Positions 34,484-43,545 of a DNA stretch of 64,000 bases are shown here, piece by piece. How positions within the stretch are numbered: the first letter of the stretch is position 1; every line of letters starts with the position of its first letter. The translations under genes were made by a program, and so were the position numbers. Location of the stretch: NCBI RefSeq assembly GCF_023822065.1, contig NZ_CP084930.1, forward strand, positions 824,501 to 888,500, in the 5' to 3' direction. This DNA comes from Sphingomonas morindae. Its GTDB lineage: Bacteria; Pseudomonadota; Alphaproteobacteria; Sphingomonadales; Sphingomonadaceae. Below the pieces are notes generated by a model. It made no database searches. It saw nothing but the letters and a program-made list of their open reading frames with translations, and had not been told where the DNA came from.

Positions 34484-35473
34484 TCAGCCGCGCGCGCCGA
34501 GATCGCCGCCGCCGACGCTGCGGCCCGCCATCTCCAGCATGCGGTCCAGCGGACGCTTGGCGGCGATGCGGGTGGCCTCGTCCAGCTCGATGCGCGGCTC
34601 CAGATCGCGCAGCGCGAGATAGAGCTTCTCCATCGTGTTGAGCGCCATGTACGGGCACATATTGCAGTTGCAATTGCCGTCCGCCCCGGGCGCGCCGATG
34701 AAGCGCTTGTGCGGCGCCGCCTTCTCCATCTGGTGGATGATGTGCGGCTCGGTCGCGACGATGATCGTCTCGGCGGGCGAGGTCAGCGCGAATTCGAGGA
34801 TCGCCCGGGTCGAGCCCACCGCATCGGCATGGTCGAGGATATAGGCCGGGCATTCGGGATGCGCCGCCACCGGCGCATCGGGATAATCGAGCTTGAGCTT
34901 GAGCAGCTCGGTTTCGGAAAAGGCTTCGTGGACGATGCAGGCGCCCGGCCACAAAAGCATGTCGCGGCCGGTCTTGCGGTTGAAATAGGCGCCGAGATTC
35001 TTGTCGGGCGCGAAGATGATCTTCTGGTCCATCGGCAGCTGGGCGAGGATCCGCTCGGCCGAGGAGGAGGTGACGATGATATCCGAATGCGCCTTCACCG
35101 CCGCCGAACAATTGATGTAGGTGATCGCCAGATGATCGGGATGGGCGGCGCGGAAGGCGGCGAAGCGTTCCGGCGGGCAGCTATCCTCCAGGCTGCACCC
35201 GGCGGCCATGTCGGGCAGCACCACCGTCTTTTCCGGCGAGAGGATCTTGGCCACTTCGGCCATGAAGCGCACGCCGCAAAAGGCGATCACCTCGGCATCG
35301 GTGGCCGCCGCCTTGGCCGAGAGATCGAGGCTGTCGCCGACGAAATCGGCGAGATCCTGGATATCGGGCGTTTGATAATAATGGGCAAGCACGATCGCGT
35401 TGCGCTCGCGGCGCAGCCGGTCGATCTCGGCGCGCAGGTCGAGCCCCTGCAAGGTCTGAACGGGCGCGGTCAT
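34484..35473 (-). CDS. nadA: Quinolinate synthase NadA
   Basis: A 329-residue [4Fe-4S] enzyme that condenses iminoaspartate and dihydroxyacetone phosphate to quinolinate. Cluster cysteines lie in [18 protein letters not shown] and the [10 protein letters not shown] segment. Substrate motifs [14 protein letters not shown] and [12 protein letters not shown] are also clear. ATG 35473 ([13 protein letters not shown]) gives the usual length; the in-frame opening further upstream is not part of the enzyme. It is the first gene of nadA-nadC. Confidence 0.97.
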   Translation of the reverse strand: MTAPVQTLQGLDLRAEIDRLRRERNAIVLAHYYQTPDIQDLADFVGDSLDLSAKAAATDAEVIAFCGVRFMAEVAKILSPEKTVVLPDMAAGCSLEDSCPPERFAAFRAAHPDHLAITYINCSAAVKAHSDIIVTSSSAERILAQLPMDQKIIFAPDKNLGAYFNRKTGRDMLLWPGACIVHEAFSETELLKLKLDYPDAPVAAHPECPAYILDHADAVGSTRAILEFALTSPAETIIVATEPHIIHQMEKAAPHKRFIGAPGADGNCNCNMCPYMALNTMEKLYLALRDLEPRIELDEATRIAAKRPLDRMLEMAGRSVGGGDLGARG

Positions 35474-35570
35474 CTCTAAACCCTTCTCGGCTGGCGCGGG
35501 CCGGCGCCTCGCGCTGCCCGCCGCTATTACGATTATGTCGGGGAGGAAAGGCCTGTCGTCCAGGGGAGGG

Positions 35571-36272
35571 TCAGCGGTCCAGCCCGAAAATCTCGCCGAG
35601 CGAACGGGATCGCTCCATCGGCCGGGGATCGGGCTCGGCGGGAAAGCCGGGCTCGTCGGGAAAGCGCACGCGCACGCGCGCGTCCAGCCCGGCGGCGCGG
35701 AGCGGCAGCGCGAAGCTGCGTTCCACCGCCCGCCGCGTGGCATCCCGCGCGATCTGCATCGCCACCGGCTGGCGCGCCTGGCGCATCAATTCGGTCTCGG
35801 CGGCCTTGCGGTTGGCCGCGTCCAGCCCTTCGCCGACATGGGAGAAACGCAGCAGCAGCCCGCCGCCATCATAGCTGCGCATCCGCGCCAGATCGACCGC
35901 CGGCCCCACCAGTTCCAGCGGCGGCAGCGTCACGTCGAGCCGGTGCGCGGCGGCGTCCCAGCGCAGATCCCCGGGCCGCAGCCGCGCGAGATCCACCTCG
36001 TAGCGCACCTGGCCGGGCAGGATCAGCGTGCGCTGGGCGGACAGGCCGAAGCGGCTCTGCGTGGCGGTGACCACGGCCACATAGCTGGCGACCAGCCCCG
36101 ACAGGCGGTTCTGCGCGCGCAGCCCCTCCAGGCTGGCGGTGGCGATCACGCTGGGATCGGGGACGAAGCGGCGCTCGACCGCGCGCACGACCCGGAGCGC
36201 CGCCAGCCCCAGCGCCGCCACCGCGATCAGCCCGAGCAGCGCGATCAGCGCGCGCCGCGCCCAGGGCGGCAT
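35571..36272 (-). CDS. DUF4230 membrane-anchored protein
   Basis: A 233-residue protein with one N-terminal membrane helix ([18 protein letters not shown]). A DUF4230-like body follows ([54 protein letters not shown]). The family function is unknown; it is probably periplasmic. Its ATG overlaps the stop codon of the MBL-fold gene (ATGA). Confidence 0.82.
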   Translation of the reverse strand: MPPWARRALIALLGLIAVAALGLAALRVVRAVERRFVPDPSVIATASLEGLRAQNRLSGLVASYVAVVTATQSRFGLSAQRTLILPGQVRYEVDLARLRPGDLRWDAAAHRLDVTLPPLELVGPAVDLARMRSYDGGGLLLRFSHVGEGLDAANRKAAETELMRQARQPVAMQIARDATRRAVERSFALPLRAAGLDARVRVRFPDEPGFPAEPDPRPMERSRSLGEIFGLDR

Positions 36273-37093
36273 CAGGCGGCGAGCGCCCAGCGCGGGCCAT
36301 CCTGCCGCACCCGATCGCGCTCGGCGAGGTGCTGGAGATGCGCGAGCACGCTGGCCTCGGCGCCGCGCACCAGCCGGGGATCGAGCCCGACATAGAGCCG
36401 CTCGACCATTTCGGGCACGCCCGCCACGCCTTCGCCGAGCAGCCGCAGGATCTGGCCCTCGCGCTGGCGGCGATGGCCGATCATCCGCCGCACCAGCCGC
36501 GCCGGCTGCGCCACGGGATCGCCATGCGCCGGGAAATAGGTATCGACATCCAGATCGAGCAGCCGCTCGAGGCTGGCGAGATAGGCGCCCATATGCCCGT
36601 CCGGCGGGATAACAACGCTGGTGGACCAGCCCATGACATGATCGCCGCTGAACAGGGCGCGGGCTTCGGGCAGCAGGAAGCAGAGATGGTTGGAGGTATG
36701 GCCCGGGGTGGCGAGCGCGCGCAGCGTCCAGCCCGGGCCGGTCACCGCCTCGCCATCGGCGAGCACGCGCGCGGGGGCATAGCTTTCGTCGAAGCCGGCG
36801 CCCGCCACCGGCGCGCAGCCCAGCACCGGCGCCCCGGTGGCCGCCGCGAGCGGCGCCGCGCCGGGGCTATGGTCGCGATGCGTGTGGGTGCAGAGAATGG
36901 CGGCGACCGTCTCGCCCGCGACCGCCGCCAGCAGCGCCTCGATATGCGCGTCCAAGGCGGGTCCGGGATCGATCACCGCGACCCGGCCATGGCCGACGAT
37001 GTGCGTCTGCGTGCCGGTCGCGGTGAAGGGACCGCCATTGGCGGCGGTGATCCGCCGCACCAGCGGGTGCACCGTCGCGACCGGCGCGGCCAT
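36272..37093 (-). CDS. MBL-fold metallo-hydrolase
   Basis: A 273-residue metallo-beta-lactamase-fold hydrolase with the two-zinc motif THTHRDHS. Downstream ligand regions are TPGHTSNHLCF, FSGDHVMGW and PAHGDPV. The closest resemblance is to LACTB2/glyoxalase II-like hydrolases, but the substrate is unassigned. The start is ATG 37093, just after grxD, and the gene is coupled to the DUF4230 gene. Confidence 0.9.
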   Translation of the reverse strand: MAAPVATVHPLVRRITAANGGPFTATGTQTHIVGHGRVAVIDPGPALDAHIEALLAAVAGETVAAILCTHTHRDHSPGAAPLAAATGAPVLGCAPVAGAGFDESYAPARVLADGEAVTGPGWTLRALATPGHTSNHLCFLLPEARALFSGDHVMGWSTSVVIPPDGHMGAYLASLERLLDLDVDTYFPAHGDPVAQPARLVRRMIGHRRQREGQILRLLGEGVAGVPEMVERLYVGLDPRLVRGAEASVLAHLQHLAERDRVRQDGPRWALAA

Positions 37094-37101
37094 GCCCAGG
37101 C

Positions 37102-37437
37102 TCAGGCCGCTTTCTGCGCGACGCCGGACTTGGTCATCAGCTCGGCCAGCTCGCCGCTCTCGTACATCTCCATCATGATGTCCGAGCCGCCGACGAATTC
37201 GCCCTTCACATAGAGCTGCGGGATCGTCGGCCAGTCCGAATAGGCCTTGATGCCCTGGCGGATGCCCTGATCCTGAAGCACGTCGATCGAGGCGTAATCC
37301 ACGCCGAGCCGATCGAGGATCGCGATCGCGCGGCTGGAGAAGCCGCATTGCGGGAATAGCGGCGAGCCCTTCATGAACAGCAGCACGTCGCTGCCCTTCA
37401 CGGCCTGGTCGATCCGCGCCTGAACGTCTTCGGTCAT
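37102..37437 (-). CDS. grxD: Monothiol glutaredoxin Grx4 type (CGFS)
   Basis: A 111-residue monothiol glutaredoxin with the active site PQCGFSSRA and the glutathione-binding SDWPTIPQLYVKGEFVGGSDI. Such proteins carry [2Fe-2S] clusters, often with a BolA partner. The BolA gene is directly upstream (11 bases), a conserved functional pair in Fe-S trafficking and iron sensing. Confidence 0.97.
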   Translation of the reverse strand: MTEDVQARIDQAVKGSDVLLFMKGSPLFPQCGFSSRAIAILDRLGVDYASIDVLQDQGIRQGIKAYSDWPTIPQLYVKGEFVGGSDIMMEMYESGELAELMTKSGVAQKAA

Positions 37438-37448
37438 GCTGTCACTCC

Positions 37449-37679
37449 TTAAGGCGTGGCGGTGGTGAGCTGGAGCGCGTGCAGCACGCCCCCCATGCGC
37501 CCGCCCAGCGCCTCGTACACACGTTGATGCTGCCGCACGCGCGGCAGACCTCGGAAGCTCTCGCTCACCACCCGGGCGGCGTAATGATCGCCGTCACCGG
37601 CGAGATCGGTGATCTCCACCGATGCGTCCGGGATGGACTGGCGGATCAGCGCCGCGATTTCGTCCGCCGCCATCGCCAT
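37449..37679 (-). CDS. BolA-family protein
   Basis: A 76-residue BolA/IbaG-like protein with GDGDHYAARVVSESFRGLPRVRQHQRVYEAL, the characteristic His-containing helix-turn region. It pairs with monothiol glutaredoxin to hold a [2Fe-2S] cluster. It sits in a run with the zeta-subunit gene (1-base gap) and grxD. Confidence 0.94.
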   Translation of the reverse strand: MAMAADEIAALIRQSIPDASVEITDLAGDGDHYAARVVSESFRGLPRVRQHQRVYEALGGRMGGVLHALQLTTATP

Positions 37680-37680
37680 G

Positions 37681-38004
37681 TCAGAGCGCCTCGATCAGCT
37701 GGCGGCGTGCTTCGATCAGCTTGAGTTCCAGCTCGCCGCGGATGGCGGCTTCGTCGATCTCCACGCCGGCGGAGACGAGATCGCCGTACAGCTTGCGGAT
37801 CACATCCTCGTCGCCAGCGGATTCGAACTCCGCCTGCACGACCGAGCGGGCATAGGCATCGGTTTCGGCGGGGGTGAGACCCATGCGGTCCGCCGCCCAT
37901 TGGCCGATCAGACGGTTGCGCCGCGCGACCACGCGGAACGCCATTTCCTGATCATGGGCGAACTTCGCTTCGAAAGCGCGTTCCCGGTCGTCGAAACTCG
38001 TCAT
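37681..38004 (-). CDS. DUF1476 protein, F1-ATPase zeta-subunit (inhibitor) type
   Basis: A 107-residue four-helix protein, MTSFDDRERAFEAKFAHDQE..., with the DUF1476 pattern (FRVVARRNRLIGQWAADRMG). In alphaproteobacteria such as Paracoccus the zeta subunit inhibits ATP hydrolysis by F1Fo. ATG 38004 is the expected start; the open frame upstream is not protein-like. It is grouped with bolA and grxD, as in many alphaproteobacteria. Confidence 0.92.
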   Translation of the reverse strand: MTSFDDRERAFEAKFAHDQEMAFRVVARRNRLIGQWAADRMGLTPAETDAYARSVVQAEFESAGDEDVIRKLYGDLVSAGVEIDEAAIRGELELKLIEARRQLIEAL

Positions 38005-38148
38005 GCCTCTGCCATCCCCTGCGGACCCTTGGCGGCGGAGATAGGCAAGCTCGTCGGGTGGCGCAATGGGCGCGGCCCGGTCCGCGATGTGGGTGCCGCG
38101 CGCGCGCGGCACGGGACGCGGGCCGCCGGAAGCGCCGGCCGGCCGGGC

Positions 38149-38799
38149 TCAGGCGGGGGCGAGCGCCTCTTCGTACCGCGCCGTCACCTTGGCCGCCACC
38201 TCGGCGGCGCTGATGCCCGGCGCCAGCTCGATCAGGCGGAACAGGCTCGCATGATCGGGCCGGCTGAACACCGCATATTCGGTGATGATCATGTCCACCA
38301 CATTCTTGCCGGTGAGCGGCAGGGTGCAGGCGGGGATGAATTTGGGCGTGCCATCCTTGGCGGCGAGATCCATCACGACGATGATCTTCTTGACCCCGGC
38401 GACGAGATCCATCGCCCCGCCCATGCCCTTCACCATCTTGCCGGGGATCATCCAATTGGCGATGTCGCCCTGTTCGGACACCTCCATCGCGCCCAGCACC
38501 GCGACATCGATATGGCCGCCCCGGATCATGGCGAAACTGTCCGCCGAGGAGAAGAAGCTCGATGAGGGCAGCGCGGTAATGGTCTGCTTGCCGGCGTTGA
38601 TGAGGTCGGGATCCTCCTCGCCCGCATAGGGGAAGGGGCCGATGCCGAGCATGCCGTTCTCGGACTGGAGCGTCACCTCCACGCCCGCGGGCAGATGGTT
38701 GGCGACGAGCGTGGGAATGCCGATGCCGAGATTGACGTAGAAACCGTCCTCAAGCTCGCGCGCCGCGCGGGCCGCCATCTCGTCGCGTGTCCACACCAT
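38149..38799 (-). CDS. scoB: 3-oxoacid CoA-transferase subunit B
   Basis: A 216-residue beta subunit of a class I CoA-transferase. The catalytic Glu is in [14 protein letters not shown], and [14 protein letters not shown] and [14 protein letters not shown] are typical. It moves CoA from succinyl-CoA to acetoacetate, for ketone-body or PHB use. The alpha subunit gene usually lies next to it; here the neighbour is an acid phosphatase, so scoA must be elsewhere. Confidence 0.93.
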   Translation of the reverse strand: MVWTRDEMAARAARELEDGFYVNLGIGIPTLVANHLPAGVEVTLQSENGMLGIGPFPYAGEEDPDLINAGKQTITALPSSSFFSSADSFAMIRGGHIDVAVLGAMEVSEQGDIANWMIPGKMVKGMGGAMDLVAGVKKIIVVMDLAAKDGTPKFIPACTLPLTGKNVVDMIITEYAVFSRPDHASLFRLIELAPGISAAEVAAKVTARYEEALAPA

Positions 38800-38800
38800 C

Positions 38801-39712
38801 TCAGCCTCGCCCCTTGCCCTTGCCTGTGGTCGGCGCGCCGGGATCGGTCCAGCGCTGCGCCGGCGGGAAGATCGTATCGATTCCTCCCTTCAGCCCCGCT
38901 CCATAGACCGGATTGGGCAGCGCGAACCAGCCCCGCCCCCACAGGCCGGCGATGCCCGGCAGCGCGGTGAGCGCGCGGCGCGCGGCGGGATCGGCCTCGG
39001 CCGTGAAGAGATCGGAGAAATCGCCGAGCTGATCGCCGCCGAGCGCGATCACGCAATAGCGCGCCGCGATCCGCGCGCGGCGGCCGTCCTTGGCGGGGCC
39101 GGCCTCGTCGTCGCCCATCAGGAACAGCGTCTCGCCATGGCGCGCGGGGCCGAGGCCGGCGCGGTCGAGCGCCTGCTCGGTATAGCCCGCATTCGCGGCG
39201 GAACGATTGGTGTTGAAGATGACGGTGATGCCCAGCGCGCGCAGCCGCGCCAGCCCCTCGCGCGCGCCCGGCACCGGCGCCACCGCCTCGACGCCGCCCT
39301 GCTCCCAGCGCAGCCAGCGCTGCTGATCGAAGCCCGGCCGTCCGGCGGCGAGCTGATCATATTCGAAGCCGAGATTGAGCAGCACCGTCTCGTCCACGTC
39401 GAACACGGCGGCGGGCGGCTTGGCGCCGCACGGCACGAAGCGCGGCGCCGCCAGCGTCGCCCCGGCGGCGAGCACCACGCCTCGCCGGCCGGCGCGCGCG
39501 CGTTCGGCATAATCGGCCAGCGCGTTCCACGCCTGGCGGCTCACCGCCGCCGCCTCGCCCGAGCCATAGAGATATTGATCGCCCGCGAGAAAGGGCGACG
39601 CGGCGGCCGGCGCGCGCGGCCGCGGCGGCGTGCCGCAGCCCGCCACGGCGAGCAGGGGCGCGAGCGATAAGGCGAGCGGCGCGGCGCGCGCCAGGCGGGC
39701 AAGGATGCGCAT
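38801..39712 (-). CDS. HAD acid phosphatase lipoprotein, class C / e(P4)-like
   Basis: A 303-residue lipoprotein precursor with signal and lipobox (LLAVAGCG). The HAD nucleophile motif is [17 protein letters not shown] and a distal MGDDEAG segment serve as motifs II and III-IV. Such enzymes release phosphate from nucleotides at the outer membrane. Its stop lies one base from the scoB start, so the two may be co-transcribed despite unrelated roles. Confidence 0.87.
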   Translation of the reverse strand: MRILARLARAAPLALSLAPLLAVAGCGTPPRPRAPAAASPFLAGDQYLYGSGEAAAVSRQAWNALADYAERARAGRRGVVLAAGATLAAPRFVPCGAKPPAAVFDVDETVLLNLGFEYDQLAAGRPGFDQQRWLRWEQGGVEAVAPVPGAREGLARLRALGITVIFNTNRSAANAGYTEQALDRAGLGPARHGETLFLMGDDEAGPAKDGRRARIAARYCVIALGGDQLGDFSDLFTAEADPAARRALTALPGIAGLWGRGWFALPNPVYGAGLKGGIDTIFPPAQRWTDPGAPTTGKGKGRG

Positions 39713-39757
39713 GGCCGGAGCGCTAGCATCCCCCCGGCGGCCGGACTAGAGAGAGGT

Positions 39758-41410
39758 ATGACTGACACGCGCACCGGCGGCCGCATTCTGGTGGACCAGC
39801 TCCTCGCCCAGGGCTGCGACCGGATCTTCACCGTTCCCGGCGAAAGCTTCCTCGCCGTGCTCGACGCGGCGCATGACAGCCCCGCCATCGATCTGGTCGT
39901 GTGCCGCCAGGAAGGCGGCGCGGCGTTCATGGCCGAGGCCGACGGCAAGCTGACGGGCCGGCCCGGAATCGCCTTCGTCACGCGCGGGCCGGGCGCCACC
40001 AACGCCGCCATCGGCGTGCATGTGGCGCGCCAGGATTCGACCCCGATGATCCTGTTCATCGGCGATGTCGCGCGCGGCGATCGCGATCGCGAGGCGTTTC
40101 AGGAGGTGGATCTCGTCGCCGCCTTCCGGCCGCTCGCCAAATGGGCGGCGCGGATCGACGATGCCGCGCGCATCCCCGAATATGTCGCGCGTGCCTATGC
40201 CACCGCGCTCTCCGGCCGCCCCGGCCCGGTGGTGCTGGCGCTGCCCGAGGACATGCTGCTCGACCGCGTCGAGGCGGCGGACCGGCCGCGCATCCAGCGC
40301 CCGCCCCAGCCCGCCGATCCCGGCGCGCTGGAGGCGCTGGTGGCGCTGCTCAAGGACGCGTGCGCGCCGCTCGCCATTGTCGGCGGGGCCGATTGGGACG
40401 AAGCCGCCGCGCACCATTTCGCCGCCTTCGCCGAGGAGATCGGCCTGCCCGTCGCCTGCGCCTTCCGCCGCCAGGATGCGATCGATAGCGCATCGCCCGT
40501 CTATGCCGGCAATCTCGGCTATGGCCCCAATCCGGCGCTGGTGGCGCGCGTCAAGGCCGCCGATCTGCTGCTGGTGGTGGGCGCGCGGCTCGGCGAGGCG
40601 ACGACCGATGGCTATAGCCTCGTCACCCCCGATCATCCCGGCCAGACGCTGGTCCATGTCCATCCCGATGCGGCCGAGCTGAACGCCGTGTACCGGACCG
40701 ATCTCGCCATCTGCGCCGATTGCCACGAATTCAGCGAAAGCCTGGCGCACTGGCCGCACGACATCCTGCCCTTCGCCGACGGCGCCGAGGCGCATGCGGC
40801 CTGGCGCGCCTGGTCCGAGCCGGCGCCGCGCGCGGGCGTGGCGCTCGATCTCGGGCCGTGCGTGGCGACGATGCGCGCGGCGCTGCCGGCCGATGCCATC
40901 CTGTGCAACGGCGCGGGCAATTATTCCGGCTGGTGGCATCGCTACTGGCGCTACGGTGCGCCGGGCACGCAACTCGCCCCCACCGCCGGCGCGATGGGCT
41001 ATGGCCTGCCCGCCGCGATCGCCGCCGCGCTGCGCCGGCCGGGCGCCCCGGTGATCGCGCTGGCCGGCGACGGCTGCTTCCTGATGAACGGCCAGGAGCT
41101 GGCCACCGCCCAGGCCAAGGGGCTCAAGCTGCTCGTGCTGGTGGTGGACAATGGCAGCTATGGCACGATCCGCATGCACCAGGAGCGCGCCTATCCCGGC
41201 CGCCCCTCGGGCACGACGCTGACCAATCCCGATTTCGCCGCGCTCGCCCGCGCCTATGGCGCCTTTGCCGAGCAGGTGGACCGCACCGAGGATTTCGGCC
41301 CGGCGCTGGAGCGGGCGCTCAAGGCCCCCGGCGTGGCACTGCTCCACCTCCGCACCGATCTCGAACAGATCAGCCCCGCGCTCACGCTCACCCAGCTCAA
41401 GGCCCGGTGA
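39758..41410 (+). CDS. Thiamine-pyrophosphate-dependent enzyme, acetolactate synthase-like
   Basis: A 550-residue three-domain TPP enzyme. The catalytic Glu is in VVCRQEGGAAFMAEADG, followed by RGPGATNAAIG. The TPP/Mg site is GDGCFLMNGQELATA...VDNGSYG. It resembles large subunits of acetolactate synthase or benzoylformate/oxalyl-CoA decarboxylase relatives. No ilvH small subunit follows, so a role other than branched-chain synthesis is likely. Substrate unassigned. Confidence 0.88.
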   Translation: MTDTRTGGRILVDQLLAQGCDRIFTVPGESFLAVLDAAHDSPAIDLVVCRQEGGAAFMAEADGKLTGRPGIAFVTRGPGATNAAIGVHVARQDSTPMILFIGDVARGDRDREAFQEVDLVAAFRPLAKWAARIDDAARIPEYVARAYATALSGRPGPVVLALPEDMLLDRVEAADRPRIQRPPQPADPGALEALVALLKDACAPLAIVGGADWDEAAAHHFAAFAEEIGLPVACAFRRQDAIDSASPVYAGNLGYGPNPALVARVKAADLLLVVGARLGEATTDGYSLVTPDHPGQTLVHVHPDAAELNAVYRTDLAICADCHEFSESLAHWPHDILPFADGAEAHAAWRAWSEPAPRAGVALDLGPCVATMRAALPADAILCNGAGNYSGWWHRYWRYGAPGTQLAPTAGAMGYGLPAAIAAALRRPGAPVIALAGDGCFLMNGQELATAQAKGLKLLVLVVDNGSYGTIRMHQERAYPGRPSGTTLTNPDFAALARAYGAFAEQVDRTEDFGPALERALKAPGVALLHLRTDLEQISPALTLTQLKAR

Positions 41411-41472
41411 ACATTAAATAAACATCCCGTTCCTGGGCGGTTCAGCGGGGCGCGCCTATATCCGCCTCATGC

Positions 41473-41489
41473 ATGATCGATCCGATCAT
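41473..41489. promoter_or_regulatory. Palindrome in the leader of the Gly/Tyr-rich protein gene
   Basis: ATGATCG-ATC-CGATCAT is a perfect inverted repeat ending 18 bases before the ATG. It could be an operator or a small leader hairpin. Role unknown. Confidence 0.3.
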
Positions 41490-41507
41490 CGTCTTGGGAG
41501 ATGCGCG

Positions 41508-41867
41508 ATGCGCAAAATGTTCACGGGTGCCGCCGCCGCCGCCCTTCTGGCGATGAGCGGTCTGGTCGCGACCGCGCCGGCCGAGGCGCGCTGGGGCGGC
41601 GGCTATGGCTGGCACGGCGGTGGCGGCTGGCATGGCGGCTATGGCCGGGGCTATGGCTATCGCCGCTATGGCGGTGTCAGCACGGGCACGGCGGTGGCGG
41701 CCGGCCTGCTCGGCCTGGGTGTCGGCGCGGCGATCGCCTCGTCCGATCGCTATCCGCCGGCCTATGGCTATGGCTACGGATATGCCCCGCCGCCGCCGCC
41801 CCCGCCGGTCTATTATGCGCCCCCGCCGCCGCCGGCCTATGGCTATTACGGCTATTACGGCTGGTAG
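41508..41867 (+). CDS. Secreted Gly/Tyr/Pro-rich small protein
   Basis: 119 residues from ATG 41508, with GGGAG upstream. A signal peptide (FTGAAAAALLAMSGLVATAPAEA) precedes WGGGYGW-type repeats. A glycine-zipper-like hydrophobic segment (VAAGLLGLGVGAAIAS) follows, then low-complexity YGYGYAPPPPPPP and YGYYGYYGW. It is probably a cell-envelope protein; family members are common and uncharacterised in sphingomonads. Confidence 0.75.
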   Translation: MRKMFTGAAAAALLAMSGLVATAPAEARWGGGYGWHGGGGWHGGYGRGYGYRRYGGVSTGTAVAAGLLGLGVGAAIASSDRYPPAYGYGYGYAPPPPPPPVYYAPPPPPAYGYYGYYGW

Positions 41868-41899
41868 CGCCGGACGATCGCCGGCCGCCTGACCTCCGG

Positions 41900-42082
41900 T
41901 CAGGCGCGCCCGGCGGTGTCGCGTTTGCTGCGGTCGAGCGCCACCAGCATGGCGAGGAAATCGCGCGGCAGCGCCTGTTCGGCCGGCTGGCCAAAGGCGG
42001 TGCTCAGCGTGGCGGACAGCATCGCGTCGGAGGCGCTGTGGTGCTCGGCGGGTCTGAACCAGTCTGTCATAACATGATCCAT
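41900..42082 (-). CDS. Small NepR-like protein (60 aa), tentative
   Basis: A 60-residue frame (ATG 42082; ATG 42070 also possible). Its C-terminal half, LSTAFGQPAEQALPRDFLAMLVALD, recalls the NepR anti-sigma pattern of a helix, a Pro-containing link and a second helix ending in FxxLLxxLD. NepR sequesters the general-stress sigma EcfG in alphaproteobacteria. PhyR and EcfG are not nearby, but an EcfG-type promoter is 370 bases away. It may instead be an unrelated small protein. Confidence 0.45.
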   Translation of the reverse strand: MDHVMTDWFRPAEHHSASDAMLSATLSTAFGQPAEQALPRDFLAMLVALDRSKRDTAGRA

Positions 42083-42144
42083 AACGGTTTGGTGGGCGAA
42101 ACATTTACCGCGCCCGCCACTGTCCGCCCTTTTCCCCTAACGAC

Positions 42145-42175
42145 AGAAGGCGCGAGCCTGCGACTCGCGCCTTCT
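42145..42175 (-). terminator. Perfect 12-bp hairpin downstream of csbD
   Basis: AGAAGGCGCGAG (42145-42156) and CTCGCGCCTTCT (42164-42175) flank a 7-base loop, about 40 bases past the csbD stop codon. It may act in both directions, between csbD and the small gene to its left. Confidence 0.65.
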
Positions 42176-42213
42176 TCGGCCTAGGTATAGGGGCTTTCGC
42201 CCAAGGTCGGAGG

Positions 42214-42405
42214 TCAGGCGCGGTCGACCACGCCCTTCACCGCGCCCTTCACGTCGCCCTTGGCCTGCTGGAGATGGCCCTTGCCCTCCTGCGCGGCACC
42301 TTCGGCCTCGAGTCGGCCATTGTCGCTCTCGCGGCCGACAGCCTGCTTGGCCTTGCCGGTGATCTCGTTGGCCACGCCCTTGATCTTGTCGGTCAGCTCG
42401 CTCAT
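42214..42405 (-). CDS. CsbD-family stress protein
   Basis: A 63-residue hydrophilic protein, MSELTDKIKGVANEITGKAK..., with the CsbD/YjbJ repeat pattern (GRLEAEGAAQEGKGHLQQAKGD). CsbD proteins are abundant under general stress; their molecular role is unknown. ATG 42405 has an ideal AGGAGA 7 nt upstream and an EcfG-like promoter further up. Confidence 0.94.
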   Translation of the reverse strand: MSELTDKIKGVANEITGKAKQAVGRESDNGRLEAEGAAQEGKGHLQQAKGDVKGAVKGVVDRA

Positions 42406-42434
42406 TGACTGTCTCCTTGTCCTTCGTCGGTAAA

Positions 42435-42460
42435 AACCCACGGCCGGACGGAGCGGTTCC
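42435..42460 (-). promoter_or_regulatory. EcfG-type general-stress promoter for csbD
   Basis: On the minus strand GGAAC (42460-42456) is followed after 17 bases by GGTT (42438-42435), close to the alphaproteobacterial EcfG consensus GGAAC-N16/17-CGTT. It lies 30 bases before the csbD ATG. Confidence 0.6.
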
Positions 42461-42482
42461 AACCTCGATTAGCTTTAGACGA

Positions 42483-43490
42483 TCAGATGAGCCCGGCGAG
42501 CGGGCTGGAGGGATCGGCATAGCGGCGCTGGCCCATGCGCCCGGCGCGGTAGGAGAGCCGGCCCGCCGCCACCGCCGCCTTCATCGCGGCCGCCATCAGC
42601 AGCGGATCCTTGGCCTCGGCGATGGCGGTGTTCATCAGCACGCCGTCGCAGCCAAGCTCCATCGCCACCGCCGCGTCCGAGGCCTGGCCCACGCCGGCAT
42701 CGACCAGCACCGGCACCCCGGCGCCCTCCACGATCAGCCGGATCGTGACGCGGTTCTGGATGCCCAGCCCCGAGCCGATCGGCGCGCCGAGCGGCATGAT
42801 CGCCACCGCGCCGGCATTTTCCAGCCGCTTGGCGGCAATCGGATCGTCGACGCAATAGACCATCGGGAGGAAGCCCTCCTTGGCGAGGATCTCGGTGGCG
42901 CGCAGCGTCTCCACCATGTCCGGGTACAAGGTCCGCGCCTCACCCAGCACCTCCAGCTTCACCAGATCCCAGCCGCCCGCCTCGCGCGCCAGGCGCAGCG
43001 TGCGGATCGCCTCGTCGGCGGTGAAGCAGCCGGCGGTGTTGGGCAGATAGGTGAAGCGCTTGGGATCGATATAGTCGGTCAGCATCGGCGCCTTGCGATC
43101 GGACACGTTCACCCGCCGCACCGCCACCGTGACGATCTCCGCGCCGGACGCCTCGAGCGCGGCGGCGTTCTGCGCGAAATCCTTGTACTTGCCGGTGCCG
43201 ACGATGAGCCGCGAGGTGAAGCTCCGCCCCGCCACCGTCCAGCGATCCTCCGCCAGCCCTGCCGCCGGATGATCGCCGCCGCCGACGAAATGGACGATCT
43301 CCAGCTCGTCGCCATCCTCCAGCAGCACCGCCGCGAGCTGCGACCGGGGCACCACCTCGAGATTGCGCTCCACCGCCACCTTGGTCGGCTCGAGCCCGAG
43401 CTCCTGCGCGAGCCCGGCCAGGCTGAGCCCGGCGGCGACTCGCCGATGCTCGCCATTGACGCGGATGCTGAGGGTGCCGTCGCTGTGCAT
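42483..43490 (-). CDS. thiG: Fused sulfur carrier ThiS - thiazole synthase ThiG
   Basis: A 335-residue fusion. Residues 1-72 are ThiS-like ([12 protein letters not shown] through VHFVGGG). Residues from about 84 are ThiG ([18 protein letters not shown], the Schiff-base Lys in [17 protein letters not shown], phosphate-binding [13 protein letters not shown] and [17 protein letters not shown]). Together they build the thiazole phosphate of thiamine. The ThiS di-glycine, normally a free C terminus that becomes a thiocarboxylate, is internal here. ATG 43490 starts the protein, divergent from aroQ by 55 bases. Confidence 0.93.
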   Translation of the reverse strand: MHSDGTLSIRVNGEHRRVAAGLSLAGLAQELGLEPTKVAVERNLEVVPRSQLAAVLLEDGDELEIVHFVGGGDHPAAGLAEDRWTVAGRSFTSRLIVGTGKYKDFAQNAAALEASGAEIVTVAVRRVNVSDRKAPMLTDYIDPKRFTYLPNTAGCFTADEAIRTLRLAREAGGWDLVKLEVLGEARTLYPDMVETLRATEILAKEGFLPMVYCVDDPIAAKRLENAGAVAIMPLGAPIGSGLGIQNRVTIRLIVEGAGVPVLVDAGVGQASDAAVAMELGCDGVLMNTAIAEAKDPLLMAAAMKAAVAAGRLSYRAGRMGQRRYADPSSPLAGLI

Positions 43491-43545
43491 ATTTGGTTTC
43501 CAAGAAAGCTCGTCTAGGTAGGCCCCGCATATAGGAAGGGAGCCC

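Noticed and set aside
39746..41347. 533-aa minus frame opposite the TPP enzyme
   Set aside because: Antisense shadow, Gly/Arg/His-rich, without start signals.
43491..43545. TPP riboswitch before the ThiS-ThiG gene
   Set aside because: Only 55 bases separate it from aroQ; no CTGAGA-type core is present.
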